Assembly (NCBI GenBank): GCA_018898235.1
Contig: JAHIJU010000120.1
Coordinates: forward strand, 1 to 10,180
DNA from: Actinomycetota bacterium
Lineage (GTDB): Bacteria > Actinomycetota > Actinomycetes > Actinomycetales > Cellulomonadaceae
DNA length: 10,180 bases
Reading direction: 5' to 3'
The stretch's first letter is position 1, and each line of letters opens with the position of its first letter. Made by a program: the position numbers and the translations under genes. Under the pieces are notes generated by a model. The model ran no database searches. It saw nothing but the letters and a program-made list of their open reading frames with translations, and was not told the DNA's origin. Positions 1 through 6,645 of the stretch are shown here, in pieces.

Positions 1-332
1 GGGTCGCAGGCGTCCAGCCGCACCAGGTTGTCCCGCCCGGACAGGTACGGCTGGAAGGCAGGGCCCTCCACCAGCGCGCCCACCGGACCGAGCACGCGGG
101 CGGCCGCGGCCGGCATCGGCTCGCCGAGCACCCGGACCTCCCCGGCCGTCGGGCGGACGAGGCCGAGGAGCATCCGGATGGTGGTCGTCTTGCCCGAGCC
201 GTTCGGGCCCAGGAACCCGTAGACGGCGCCGGTCGGGACGTGCAGGTCGATCCCGTCGACCGCGACCTGACCCGAGGAGAACCTCTTGGTCAGGCCGCGC
301 GTCTCGATCGCAGGTTCGTCCGCCGGGCTCAT
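1..332 (-). CDS. ABC transporter ATP-binding protein (ABC-2 / drug-exporter type), N-terminal part, cut by window edge
   Basis: This is the nucleotide-binding subunit of an ABC exporter; it would hydrolyse ATP at the inner face of the membrane to drive a separate permease, which should lie to the left of the window. About 110 residues are visible and the frame stays open to base 1. The Walker A motif GPNGSGKTT is at residues 42-50, and F18 in KRF is a likely A-loop aromatic. Where most ABC ATPases have the Q-loop, this protein reads ALVEGPAFQPYLSGRDNL, with Glu89 in the Q position. This resembles the E-loop described for LanF/BcrA-type antibiotic and lantibiotic exporters. The signature motif, Walker B and H-loop are outside the window. 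The ATG (330-332) overlaps the TGA of the upstream LolA-like gene as ATGA, so the two are co-translated. The domain call is firm; the substrate is unknown, and a peptide or antibiotic is an inference from the E-loop. Confidence 0.93.
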   Translation of the reverse strand, partial: MSPADEPAIETRGLTKRFSSGQVAVDGIDLHVPTGAVYGFLGPNGSGKTTTIRMLLGLVRPTAGEVRVLGEPMPAAAARVLGPVGALVEGPAFQPYLSGRDNLVRLDACD

Positions 333-1582
333 CCTGCGGCGGTCGTCAGGGTTGCGGCCGGGACGGCACCGGCGAGCACCCGGCCGTCGTCCAGCACCAG
401 CACGCTGACCAGGGAGGACGAGAGCAGGCGCCCGCCGTCGACCTTGGTGGTGAGTGCGTTGTAGAGCGCCTGGGGGTCGGCGCCGGCACCCGCGCTGCCG
501 AACTGGTCGGCCAGCGCACCCGAGGAGTCGGTCGTCGACGCGGCCGTGGCTGCCGCGAGGGGGGCCGAGGCCAGCGACCCGGAGGCCAGTGCCCCGGACA
601 TCAGCGCCGAGGTCGGCACACCCGTGAGAGTCACGACCGTGTCCCAGCCACTGCCGCTGGTGGTGAGGGCCCCGGGGCCGTCATGGCCGGTCGGCCGCTC
701 GGTGAGCTGCGCATCGGTCGGCAGCGGAACGGTGACCTCCTTGACGGTCGCACCGGCCGGTGTGGAGAAGGACAGCACCGTGTCCGACGGCGTCGCGAAC
801 GTCACATCCGTGAAGCCCAGCTCCAGGGCGGGTGCGGCCGTGTCCTGGGTGCTCCACACCTGGACCCGCAGCGGGTTCCAGGTCGCCGCGTCCACCGCGA
901 TGACCACCCGGGAGATCAGCGTCGTGTGGCTGGTCGGGGTGACCACCAGCTGGTAGGCGGACCTCCCGGCGATCATGGTCGGCGCGTCCAGGCTCACCGT
1001 CGAGAACTGCTCGACCTGGGCCAGCAGGTCGGAGGCGGCCTTGGCCGGCGTCGGCAGGTCGGTCGGGACCGGGACCGTACCGTCGGCCGCCTTCTGCTCA
1101 GCCTGCGCCAGCCGGTCCGCGTCGGTCGCGCTCAGCGTGTAGTGCACGACGGACTGGTCGGACGAGGAGTAGCTCCAGGCCTGCGTCCCGTCGTGCACCA
1201 CCGAGTACTCCGAGGTGGTGCCGAGCAGGGAGACCCGCGAGCGGTGGTCCGCGTCGGTCCACACCCGCAACGTCGACGAGCCCGAGAGCAGGTTGATCGG
1301 GTCGGCCTTCGTCATGCCTTCGCCCATCGCGCTGGCCAGCGCGGACACATCCGGCAGGCCGAGGTTGGCGGTGTAGACCACGGTGCCCGACAGCGGCTGC
1401 GCAGCCGCGCCCGCGACGTTGGCGACCAGCTGGTCCGCGGTGATCGTCGGCAGGTCGGCGGAGTCGGCCGAGGCCAGCACCGGGCGGGCGGCGAAGGCGG
1501 CGGCGACCAGTGCGAGGGCGAGGCCGGGCACCGCCCAGCGGACTGCTCGACGTGGGGCCCGGACCGGTGCAGGTGTGCTCAT
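329..1582 (-). CDS. Secreted LolA/RseB-like (outer-membrane-lipoprotein-sorting-protein fold) protein
   Basis: This is a 417-residue exported protein. Residues 1-16 are basic, 17-33 are a hydrophobic helix (WAVPGLALALVAAAFAA), and a possible signal-peptidase site follows at PVLA-SAD (about 35-40); there is no lipobox cysteine. The mature part begins with an ITADQLVANV helix and SGTVVYTANLGLP strand, then alternating strands (STLRVWTDADHRSRVSLL, YSVVHDGTQAWSYSSSDQSVVHYTL) and MIAGRSAYQLVVTP, a pattern typical of the LolA/LppX/RseB half-barrel that binds lipids or senses envelope damage. Residues about 328-366 are an Ala/Ser/Gly-rich linker before a short conserved C-terminal segment. In a Gram-positive a lipoprotein-sorting role is impossible, so lipid binding, or sensing for the neighbouring kinase, is inferred. 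The start was chosen because the frame upstream of 1582 has no sensible signal sequence; GGAG lies only 2 nt before ATG, so initiation may be weak. It overlaps the ABC ATPase gene by 4 bp. Confidence 0.8.
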   Translation of the reverse strand: MSTPAPVRAPRRAVRWAVPGLALALVAAAFAARPVLASADSADLPTITADQLVANVAGAAAQPLSGTVVYTANLGLPDVSALASAMGEGMTKADPINLLSGSSTLRVWTDADHRSRVSLLGTTSEYSVVHDGTQAWSYSSSDQSVVHYTLSATDADRLAQAEQKAADGTVPVPTDLPTPAKAASDLLAQVEQFSTVSLDAPTMIAGRSAYQLVVTPTSHTTLISRVVIAVDAATWNPLRVQVWSTQDTAAPALELGFTDVTFATPSDTVLSFSTPAGATVKEVTVPLPTDAQLTERPTGHDGPGALTTSGSGWDTVVTLTGVPTSALMSGALASGSLASAPLAAATAASTTDSSGALADQFGSAGAGADPQALYNALTTKVDGGRLLSSSLVSVLVLDDGRVLAGAVPAATLTTAAG

Positions 1583-1599
1583 GTCTCCACTGTGCCGCA

Positions 1600-1621
1600 C
1601 GGGCCCTGAGCGGGTCCTGAG
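1600..1621. promoter_or_regulatory. 11-bp tandem direct repeat, probable OmpR-family operator
   Basis: Two adjoining 11-bp units, CGGGCCCTGAG (1600-1610) and CGGGTCCTGAG (1611-1621), differ at a single base. They sit in the divergent region, 18 bp upstream of the LolA-like start and 55 bp upstream of the response regulator start. OmpR/PhoB-family regulators bind as head-to-tail dimers to direct repeats with about one helical turn (11 bp) between half-sites, so this is the expected target of the regulator encoded next to it. The function is inferred from geometry and position only. Confidence 0.45.
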
Positions 1622-1664
1622 AGCGGTCGCGGCCACCGGTGGACGGGGAGGGAGCCCCGGGTGC

Positions 1665-1670
1665 GACGAT
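1665..1670 (+). promoter_or_regulatory. Possible -10 element for a leaderless response-regulator transcript
   Basis: GACGAT keeps the two most conserved -10 positions (A2 and T6) and ends 6 nt before the GTG at 1677, which is the spacing of actinobacterial leaderless promoters. TGGACG at 1640-1645 matches the -35 consensus at 4 of 6 positions but leaves a long 19-nt spacer. The purine-rich GGGGAGGGAG at 1645-1654 lies more than 20 nt from the start, too far to act as a ribosome binding site. The case is weak. Confidence 0.2.
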
Positions 1671-1676
1671 GCGCAC

Positions 1677-2330
1677 GTGCGAGTGCTGCTGGTCGACGAC
1701 GAGGTGGCGCTGACCCGTGCGCTCGTCCGCGGGCTGGGCGCCGAGGGCTTCGTCGTCGATGTGGCGCACGACGGCCGCACGGCGCTGGAGCTCGCGGCCG
1801 ACCACGACTACGACGTCGTGGTGCTCGACATCATGCTGCCCCGCCGCAACGGCTACGACGTGGTCGCCGATCTGCGGGCCCGCGGCGATGCGACGCCCGT
1901 GCTGCTGCTGTCCGCCAAGGACGGTGAGCACGACGTGGCCGACGGGCTCGACGCGGGCGCCGACGACTACCTCACGAAACCGTTCAGCTTCGTGGTGCTG
2001 GTGGCGCGGCTGCGGGCCCTGCTCCGACGCCCGCCGGCGACCTCTCCGCCAGTCCTGGTGGCCGGCGAGGTGAGCCTGGACCCGGCGGCGCGTCAGGTGC
2101 GCCGCAGCGGGCAGGTCGTCGAGCTGACCGCCCGCGAGCTGGCGCTGCTGGAGTACCTGATGCACCACCCGGGCCGCGTGATCGGGAAGGTCGAGCTGCT
2201 CGACCACGTCTGGGAGAACGGCGGCGAGGACGTGAACCTGGTGGAGGTCTACGTCGGCTACCTGCGGCGCAAGCTCGGCCGTGACGTGGTGACCACGGTG
2301 CGTGGCACCGGCTACCGCATCGGCGACTGA
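1677..2330 (+). CDS. OmpR/PhoB-family response regulator
   Basis: This is a 217-residue cytoplasmic DNA-binding regulator, phosphorylated by the kinase encoded 3 nt downstream. The receiver domain covers residues 1-116: acidic pair D7/D8, phospho-acceptor D51 in VVVLDIMLP, switch Ser79 in LLLSAKD, and K101 in LTKPF. The winged-helix effector domain covers about 125-217, with the recognition-helix region VNLVEVYVGYLRRKLG and the C-terminal hairpin VVTTVRGTGYRI. The length is normal for the family. The start is GTG at 1677, giving the standard MRVLLVDDE; the frame has no other start codon nearby and no well-spaced Shine-Dalgarno, so a leaderless mRNA is likely. It is divergent from the LolA-like/ABC operon, and the 11-bp tandem repeat between them is its likely binding site. 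Control of the ABC operon is an inference from this arrangement. Confidence 0.96.
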   Translation: MRVLLVDDEVALTRALVRGLGAEGFVVDVAHDGRTALELAADHDYDVVVLDIMLPRRNGYDVVADLRARGDATPVLLLSAKDGEHDVADGLDAGADDYLTKPFSFVVLVARLRALLRRPPATSPPVLVAGEVSLDPAARQVRRSGQVVELTARELALLEYLMHHPGRVIGKVELLDHVWENGGEDVNLVEVYVGYLRRKLGRDVVTTVRGTGYRIGD

Positions 2331-2333
2331 GCG

Positions 2334-3698
2334 GTGGGACGGCGCCTGCGCACCCGGTTGACGGTCGTGACGACCGGGCTGCTCGCGCTCGCCCTGGTCG
2401 GGGGAGCAGTGACGCTCACCTGGGTGCTGTCGGCAAGCCGGGTCGCCGCACTCGACCAGGTGGTGCGTGACCGGGTGGGGGTCGTCGCCGATCTGGTCGT
2501 CGCCGGTCGGGTGCCCGCCGCGCTGCCGGTCGCCGAACCCGGTGAGATGGTCCAGGTGCTGGACGACGCCGGCCAGGTGCTCGCGACCTCGCCCAACGCG
2601 AGTCGCACGTTGCCCCTGCTGTCCCACGACCAGGTCACCGGACTCGTCGAGGCGGCGGACGGCGCGACGGTCGTGCGCACCTCGACGGACGGCAGCTACG
2701 ACCGCGAGGTGCGGGTCGCGGTGCGGGCCGTGCCGTCGACGGACGGGAGCGTCGTCGTGGTCGCGACCATGCCCCTCGCCGAGGTGCAGGGACTGCTGCG
2801 GGCGCTGCGCGTGGCACTCGTCATGGTCGTGCCGGCGTGCACGGCCCTGTTCGGACTGGCGGTCTGGTTGGCACTGGGCCGCGCGCTCGCGCCGGTCGAG
2901 CAGCTGCGGGCCGCAGCCGCCCAGGTGGTCGACGTGGGCGGGCCCGGCGAGCTGCCGGTCCCCGCCCATGACGGTGAGCTGGCTGCCCTGGCCCGCACGC
3001 TCAACGAGATGCTGGACCGGCTGCAGGTGGCCTCGGCCCGCCAGCGCTCCTTCGTGGCCGACGCCGCGCATGAGCTGCGCTCCCCGCTCGCCTCGATCAG
3101 AGCGGGGGTCGAGGTCGCCCAGGCCCACCCCGACTCGTTCGAGGCCGGTGAGCTCGCGGCCGAGCTCGGGCCGCAGGTGCTGCGGATGCAACGGCTGGTC
3201 GACGATCTGCTGCTGCTGGCCCGGGTGGGTGCGAGCCCTCGTGAGGTGACCGTGATCGACCTGGCGTCCCTGGTGCGGGAGGTCGCCGAGGCACTGCCTG
3301 TCGTACCCGGCGGCCAGGTCACCGTCGACGGCGACGGGTCGGCCCTCGGTGACCGCGAGGCCGTCGGCCGGGTGCTGCGGAACCTGCTCGACAACGCTGC
3401 GCGGCACGCCGCCTCCAGCGTCCGGGTCCACGTGGCCGACGGCGTGCTCGACGTGGACGACGACGGCGCGGGCATCGCGGCCGAGGACCGTGAGCGCGTG
3501 TTCGAGCGGTTCGTCCGGCTGGACGAGGCACGTGAGCGGGATGCGGGCGGCAGCGGGCTCGGCCTGGCGATCGCGCGCGAGCTGGCCCGGGAGTCCGGCG
3601 GGGACGTGCGTCTGGGCGAGGCCCCCGGCGGCGGGCTGCGCGCCGGGCTGACCTTGCCCCGCGCCGACTCCTGGGTCAGCTCGGGCTCGAGCCCCTGA
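2334..3698 (+). CDS. Sensor histidine kinase, HAMP-HisKA-HATPase_c
   Basis: This is a 454-residue membrane kinase partnered with the preceding regulator. The first membrane helix is at about 10-33; an extracytoplasmic sensor region follows at about 34-155 (no cysteine, no recognised ligand site), and the second helix is at about 157-181. A HAMP linker spans about 182-232. The H-box is ADAAHELRSPLASI with phospho-acceptor H246. The ATPase domain has an N-box around N354 (RNLLDNAARHA), a G1 box VDDDGAGI (374-381), an F-box VFERFVRLD, and a G2 box GGSGLGLAIA (405-414). All catalytic motifs are intact. It starts with GTG after a 3-nt gap from the regulator's stop and has no Shine-Dalgarno of its own, so translation is probably coupled. 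Its last 23 bp overlap the 3' end of the convergent MFS gene. The stimulus is unknown; envelope stress or an antimicrobial is a guess from the neighbouring operon. Confidence 0.96.
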   Translation: MGRRLRTRLTVVTTGLLALALVGGAVTLTWVLSASRVAALDQVVRDRVGVVADLVVAGRVPAALPVAEPGEMVQVLDDAGQVLATSPNASRTLPLLSHDQVTGLVEAADGATVVRTSTDGSYDREVRVAVRAVPSTDGSVVVVATMPLAEVQGLLRALRVALVMVVPACTALFGLAVWLALGRALAPVEQLRAAAAQVVDVGGPGELPVPAHDGELAALARTLNEMLDRLQVASARQRSFVADAAHELRSPLASIRAGVEVAQAHPDSFEAGELAAELGPQVLRMQRLVDDLLLLARVGASPREVTVIDLASLVREVAEALPVVPGGQVTVDGDGSALGDREAVGRVLRNLLDNAARHAASSVRVHVADGVLDVDDDGAGIAAEDRERVFERFVRLDEARERDAGGSGLGLAIARELARESGGDVRLGEAPGGGLRAGLTLPRADSWVSSGSSP

Positions 3699-5148
3699 CC
3701 TCCGCGACATCCAGCACCTCGGCCGGGTCGATCGCCTCCGGACCGGGCTCAGGCGCCCCGCGCAACCAGAACGAGCCGACGACGGCCACCAGCGAGATCA
3801 GCGCCCCGACCTGGAACGCCGCGTGCAGGCCCGCCGCCGTGGCCGCGACCTGACCCAGTCCGTCGGCGGTCCGGCTCGTCGCGGTCGCGGTCAGCACCGC
3901 GACGAACAACGAGGTCCCCGCGGCCCCGGCGACCTGCTGGGCCGTCCCGATCGCGGCCGAGCCGTAGGAGTACTGGTGCGCCGGCAACGAGCCGAGGGCC
4001 GCCGTGAACAGCGGGGTGAACACGAGCGCGAGACCCAGGCTCAGCGTGATGTGCGCCGCGAGCAGGAACCACAGCGCCCCCGAGCTCGGCAGCATCGTGA
4101 GTGCCCCCATGGCCAGGCTCACGACGATGGTTCCCGGCACCAGCAGCACGCGGGGGCCGCGCCGGTCGTAGATGCGCCCGACGGCCGGCGCGAGCAGACC
4201 CATGAGCAACCCGCCCGGCAGCAGCACCAGGCCCGTGGTGAGCACATCGACGCCCAGCACCTCCTGGGCGTACAGCGGCAGCAGGATGATCACGCCGAAC
4301 ATCGTGACCATCACGAGCGCCATGAGGGTCACGCCCGTGGTGAACGTGGGCACGCGGAACACCCGCAGGTCCAGCAAGGCGTCGTCACGGCGGGCGAGCC
4401 ACACCTGGCGCGCGGCGAACAGGGACAGTGCGGCGGCCCCGACGACGAGCGCAGCGACGGTCGTGGCACCCGTCCCTGCCCCCAGCGACGACAGCCCGAA
4501 CACCAGACCGCCGAACCCGAGGGCGGACAGCGGGACCGACACCCAGTCGACCGAGGCGTGCTCGGGTTCGGTGACGTCCGGCATCCGCAACGCCCCCAGC
4601 ACCAGGCTCACCAGGGCGATCGGGAGCACGAGCCCGAACATCCACCGCCAGTCGAGCACGGCGAGGATCAGCCCCGAGATCGTCGGCCCCAGCGCGGGGG
4701 CCACCGAGATCACGATCGAGATGGTGCCCATGGTGCGGCCGCGCGTCGCGGCCGGCGTCACGGTCATGACGGTCGTCATGAGCAGCGGCAGCATGAGGGC
4801 AGTCCCGCCCGCCTGGACGACGCGGCCGACCAGCAGCACGGCGAAGCCGGGGGCGATGGCGGCGATCGCGGTCCCGAGGCTGAACAGGCCCATCGAGATC
4901 AGGAACACGGTGCGTGTGCGGCTGCGCCGGATGACGAAGCCTGAGACCGGGATGACGACCGCCATCGTCAGCATGAAGCCGGTGGTCAGCCACTGGGCCG
5001 TCGCGGCGTCGATGTCCAGGTCGCTCATCAGGCGCGGGAGCGCGACACCCATGATCGTCTCGTTGAGGATGACGACGAAGGTCGACACGAGAAGCAGCGC
5101 GACGGCAAGGCGGTTGCGGGGGGTCAGCCCGGGGGGCGGCGTGGGCAC
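3676..5148 (-). CDS. MFS multidrug exporter, DHA2 (EmrB/QacA, LmrB-like) 14-helix family
   Basis: This is a 490-residue proton-coupled drug exporter of the cytoplasmic membrane. The first helix ends in LNETIMGVALPRLMSDLDID (residues 28-47), the form of motif D1 seen in LmrB-type transporters. Then come WLTTGFMLTMAVVIPVSGF, the basic loop RRSRTRTVF (about 74-82), motif B GRVVQAGGTALM with R109, and motif C APALGPTISGLI (about 150-161), which marks antiporters. The hydrophobic pattern continues for about 14 helices, and the length fits the family. The start is GTG at 5148; the Shine-Dalgarno GGAAGG (5154-5159) lies 5 nt upstream. It stands alone, divergent from the DUF1992 gene, and no regulator gene adjoins its 5' end. 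Its last seven codons are encoded opposite the end of the kinase gene. Drug specificity cannot be read from the sequence. Confidence 0.93.
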   Translation of the reverse strand: MPTPPPGLTPRNRLAVALLLVSTFVVILNETIMGVALPRLMSDLDIDAATAQWLTTGFMLTMAVVIPVSGFVIRRSRTRTVFLISMGLFSLGTAIAAIAPGFAVLLVGRVVQAGGTALMLPLLMTTVMTVTPAATRGRTMGTISIVISVAPALGPTISGLILAVLDWRWMFGLVLPIALVSLVLGALRMPDVTEPEHASVDWVSVPLSALGFGGLVFGLSSLGAGTGATTVAALVVGAAALSLFAARQVWLARRDDALLDLRVFRVPTFTTGVTLMALVMVTMFGVIILLPLYAQEVLGVDVLTTGLVLLPGGLLMGLLAPAVGRIYDRRGPRVLLVPGTIVVSLAMGALTMLPSSGALWFLLAAHITLSLGLALVFTPLFTAALGSLPAHQYSYGSAAIGTAQQVAGAAGTSLFVAVLTATATSRTADGLGQVAATAAGLHAAFQVGALISLVAVVGSFWLRGAPEPGPEAIDPAEVLDVAEVRGSSPS

Positions 5149-5153
5149 AGGGA

Positions 5154-5159
5154 CCTTCC
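5154..5159 (-). promoter_or_regulatory. Ribosome binding site of the MFS exporter gene
   Basis: On the minus strand this reads GGAAGG, ending 5 nt before the GTG at 5148. It fixes that non-ATG start. Confidence 0.6.
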
Positions 5160-5249
5160 GGGGGTGGGGTGCGGGGCGGAGCGGTCAGTCTCCTGGACAA
5201 GCGGCGCGGCGTCGACGGCATTCCCCGGACGGGCGCCGGACGGCCTGGC

Positions 5250-5255
5250 TACCCT
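5250..5255 (+). promoter_or_regulatory. Probable -10 element of a leaderless promoter for the DUF1992 gene
   Basis: TACCCT fits the actinobacterial TANNNT -10 consensus and ends 6 nt before the GTG at 5262, so transcription would begin at or next to the start codon. There is no Shine-Dalgarno. The -35 region is poorly conserved (GGACGG around 5227-5232). Confidence 0.45.
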
Positions 5256-5261
5256 GGCCGG

Positions 5262-5942
5262 GTGAGTCCGAGGGATCCCAGGCGCCGCGCCGCGTCGTAC
5301 CGCGTGGAGCATCCCGAGGTCCGGGACGGCGAGGTCGGCGACGGCGCCGTTCTCGACCAGGGAGCACTCGACCACGGACCCGGGCCGTCGGGCGGCCCGG
5401 CCCCGGCTGACGGACCAACGGGCACCGGTCCCGGCTCGGCGCCGGGTGGTCCGCCCAGGGCCACCGGTCGGATGCAGACCCGCGGCGTGTGGGTCGATCA
5501 CCTGGTCGACGAGGCGATCCGGCGCGGTGACTTCGACGACCTGCCGCTGGCGGGCAAGCCCATCCCCGGCCTGGGCCCGGTCCACGACCCGGACTGGTGG
5601 CTCAAGGGGCTGGTGCGCCGCGAGCACGTCGGGGGCGACGGCGTCCTGCCCGAGGCGTTGGCGCTGCGTGGCCTCGACGAGCGACTCGATGCCAGGCTCG
5701 ACGGGCTGCGGCACGAGGACCGGGTGCGCGCCGTCGTGCAGGAGTTCAACGACCGGGTGGTCGCGGCCCGGCGCCAGCTCACCGGCGGCCCGCCGGTGGT
5801 CACCCCGCTGCGGGACGTCGAGGCCGAGGTCGCGGCGTGGCGCGACCGGCGCGGATGGCCCGGGACGGGATCGGCGCCGGGTGGTTCCGAAGGTCCGCAG
5901 CGTGCGCCCCGGCGCCCGTGGTGGCGCCGCGGTCGGAGCTAG
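5262..5942 (+). CDS. DUF1992 (DnaJ-homologue subfamily C member 28-like) domain protein
   Basis: This is a 226-residue soluble protein with no signal peptide or membrane helix. The DUF1992 core lies at about residues 76-145: WVDHLVDEAIRRGDFDDLPLAGKPIPGL followed by DPDWWLKGLVRRE, the hallmark of the family. A helical, arginine-rich region (about 130-190) and a basic Trp-containing tail follow. The family's molecular role is unsettled despite its name, and no J domain (HPD) is present here. The preferred GTG start at 5262 is supported by the TACCCT -10 element 6 nt upstream and by the segment RRAASYRVEH, which resembles N-terminal motifs of actinobacterial members as I recall them. The alternative ATG at 5472 would remove a Gly/Pro-rich stretch (about 48-70) and leave 156 residues. 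Its stop is 7 bp from the stop of the convergent mtnN. Confidence 0.85.
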   Translation: MSPRDPRRRAASYRVEHPEVRDGEVGDGAVLDQGALDHGPGPSGGPAPADGPTGTGPGSAPGGPPRATGRMQTRGVWVDHLVDEAIRRGDFDDLPLAGKPIPGLGPVHDPDWWLKGLVRREHVGGDGVLPEALALRGLDERLDARLDGLRHEDRVRAVVQEFNDRVVAARRQLTGGPPVVTPLRDVEAEVAAWRDRRGWPGTGSAPGGSEGPQRAPRRPWWRRGRS

Positions 5943-5949
5943 CGGCGCC

Positions 5950-6645
5950 TCAGTCGACCGCTGCGAGCAGCGCGAGCACGACGTCGGCCGAACGCTGCGC
6001 CGCATCGTCGACGCGCACGGTGTGGTCCTGGCCGGCGGTGGGGCCGCACAGGTCGGACACGCCGCGGACCGACACGAACGGGACGCCGAACAAGTGCGCG
6101 ACCTGGGCCAGCGCCGCGGACTCCATGTCGACCGACTGGCCCTCGGGGAAGGCGGCCCGCACGTCGGCCAAGGTGCGGCCGTCGATGAACGAGTCGCCCG
6201 ACAGCACCAGCCCGCGGCGTAGCGGGCGCCCGGTCGACGTGGCCAGGGCCGCGTCGACGAGGGCGGGGGTCGACGCGAACCGCTCGGGCATCCCCGGGAC
6301 CTGCCCGAGGGCGTAGCCGAACGTCGTGGCGTCGGCCGCGGCGAACAGCGACTCGTCGGCCACGACGACGTCCCCGACGTGCACGTCGAGCCCCATCCCG
6401 CCGGAGGAACCGGCGCTCAGGAGCATCCGGGGCGACCCGACGGTGAGCGCCGAGGCGGCCGCCACCGCGGCGTTCACCAGGCCGATGCCGGAGCGCACGA
6501 GCAGGACCGTGCGCCCGTCCACGGCCAGCAGGTGCTGCACGGCTCCGCCGACCTCGGTCGGGCGGCCCACCACCTGGGCGCGGGCCAGGAACGGCTCGGC
6601 CTCGTCGGCCATCGCGACGACGACGACCGCGTCCAGGCCGATCAT
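5950..6645 (-). CDS. mtnN: 5'-methylthioadenosine/S-adenosylhomocysteine nucleosidase
   Basis: This is a 231-residue cytosolic enzyme that removes adenine from S-adenosylhomocysteine and methylthioadenosine, releasing S-ribosylhomocysteine, the substrate of LuxS. It has the purine-phosphorylase fold of the family. E15 in VAMADEAE aligns with the catalytic Glu12 of the E. coli enzyme. LLSAGSSGGM (75-84) is the glycine-rich substrate loop; SGDSFI (149-154) matches the family SGDAFI; VDMESAALAQVA carries ribose-binding E175; and VRGVSDLCG carries the catalytic D198. The length is normal. Its ATG overlaps the stop of luxS as ATGA, with no separate Shine-Dalgarno, so it is translated by re-initiation. 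Co-translation with luxS strongly supports the SAH assignment. It converges on the DUF1992 gene with a 7-bp gap. Confidence 0.96.
   Translation of the reverse strand: MIGLDAVVVVAMADEAEPFLARAQVVGRPTEVGGAVQHLLAVDGRTVLLVRSGIGLVNAAVAAASALTVGSPRMLLSAGSSGGMGLDVHVGDVVVADESLFAAADATTFGYALGQVPGMPERFASTPALVDAALATSTGRPLRRGLVLSGDSFIDGRTLADVRAAFPEGQSVDMESAALAQVAHLFGVPFVSVRGVSDLCGPTAGQDHTVRVDDAAQRSADVVLALLAAVD

Noticed and set aside
1633..1642. CCACCGGTGG palindrome in the divergent region
   Set aside because: Short and GC-rich. OmpR-family proteins favour direct repeats, so the 11-bp tandem repeat next to it is the better operator candidate.
1583..1780. N-terminal extension of the LolA-like gene to 1780
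   Set aside because: It would run across the divergent promoter and into the response regulator gene, and it would bury the signal peptide behind 66 unstructured residues.
1098..3710. An 870-codon open frame on the minus strand antisense to the two-component system
   Set aside because: Low-complexity Arg/His/Gln/Gly-rich translation with no domain. It is a GC-rich shadow of the regulator and kinase, which have complete motifs on the other strand.
3823..4944. Long plus-strand open frames (373 and 412 codons) opposite the MFS exporter
   Set aside because: Composition is typical of a shadow frame (Arg/Gln/Gly/His or Ser/Thr/Arg runs), while the minus strand encodes a full 14-helix transporter with family motifs.
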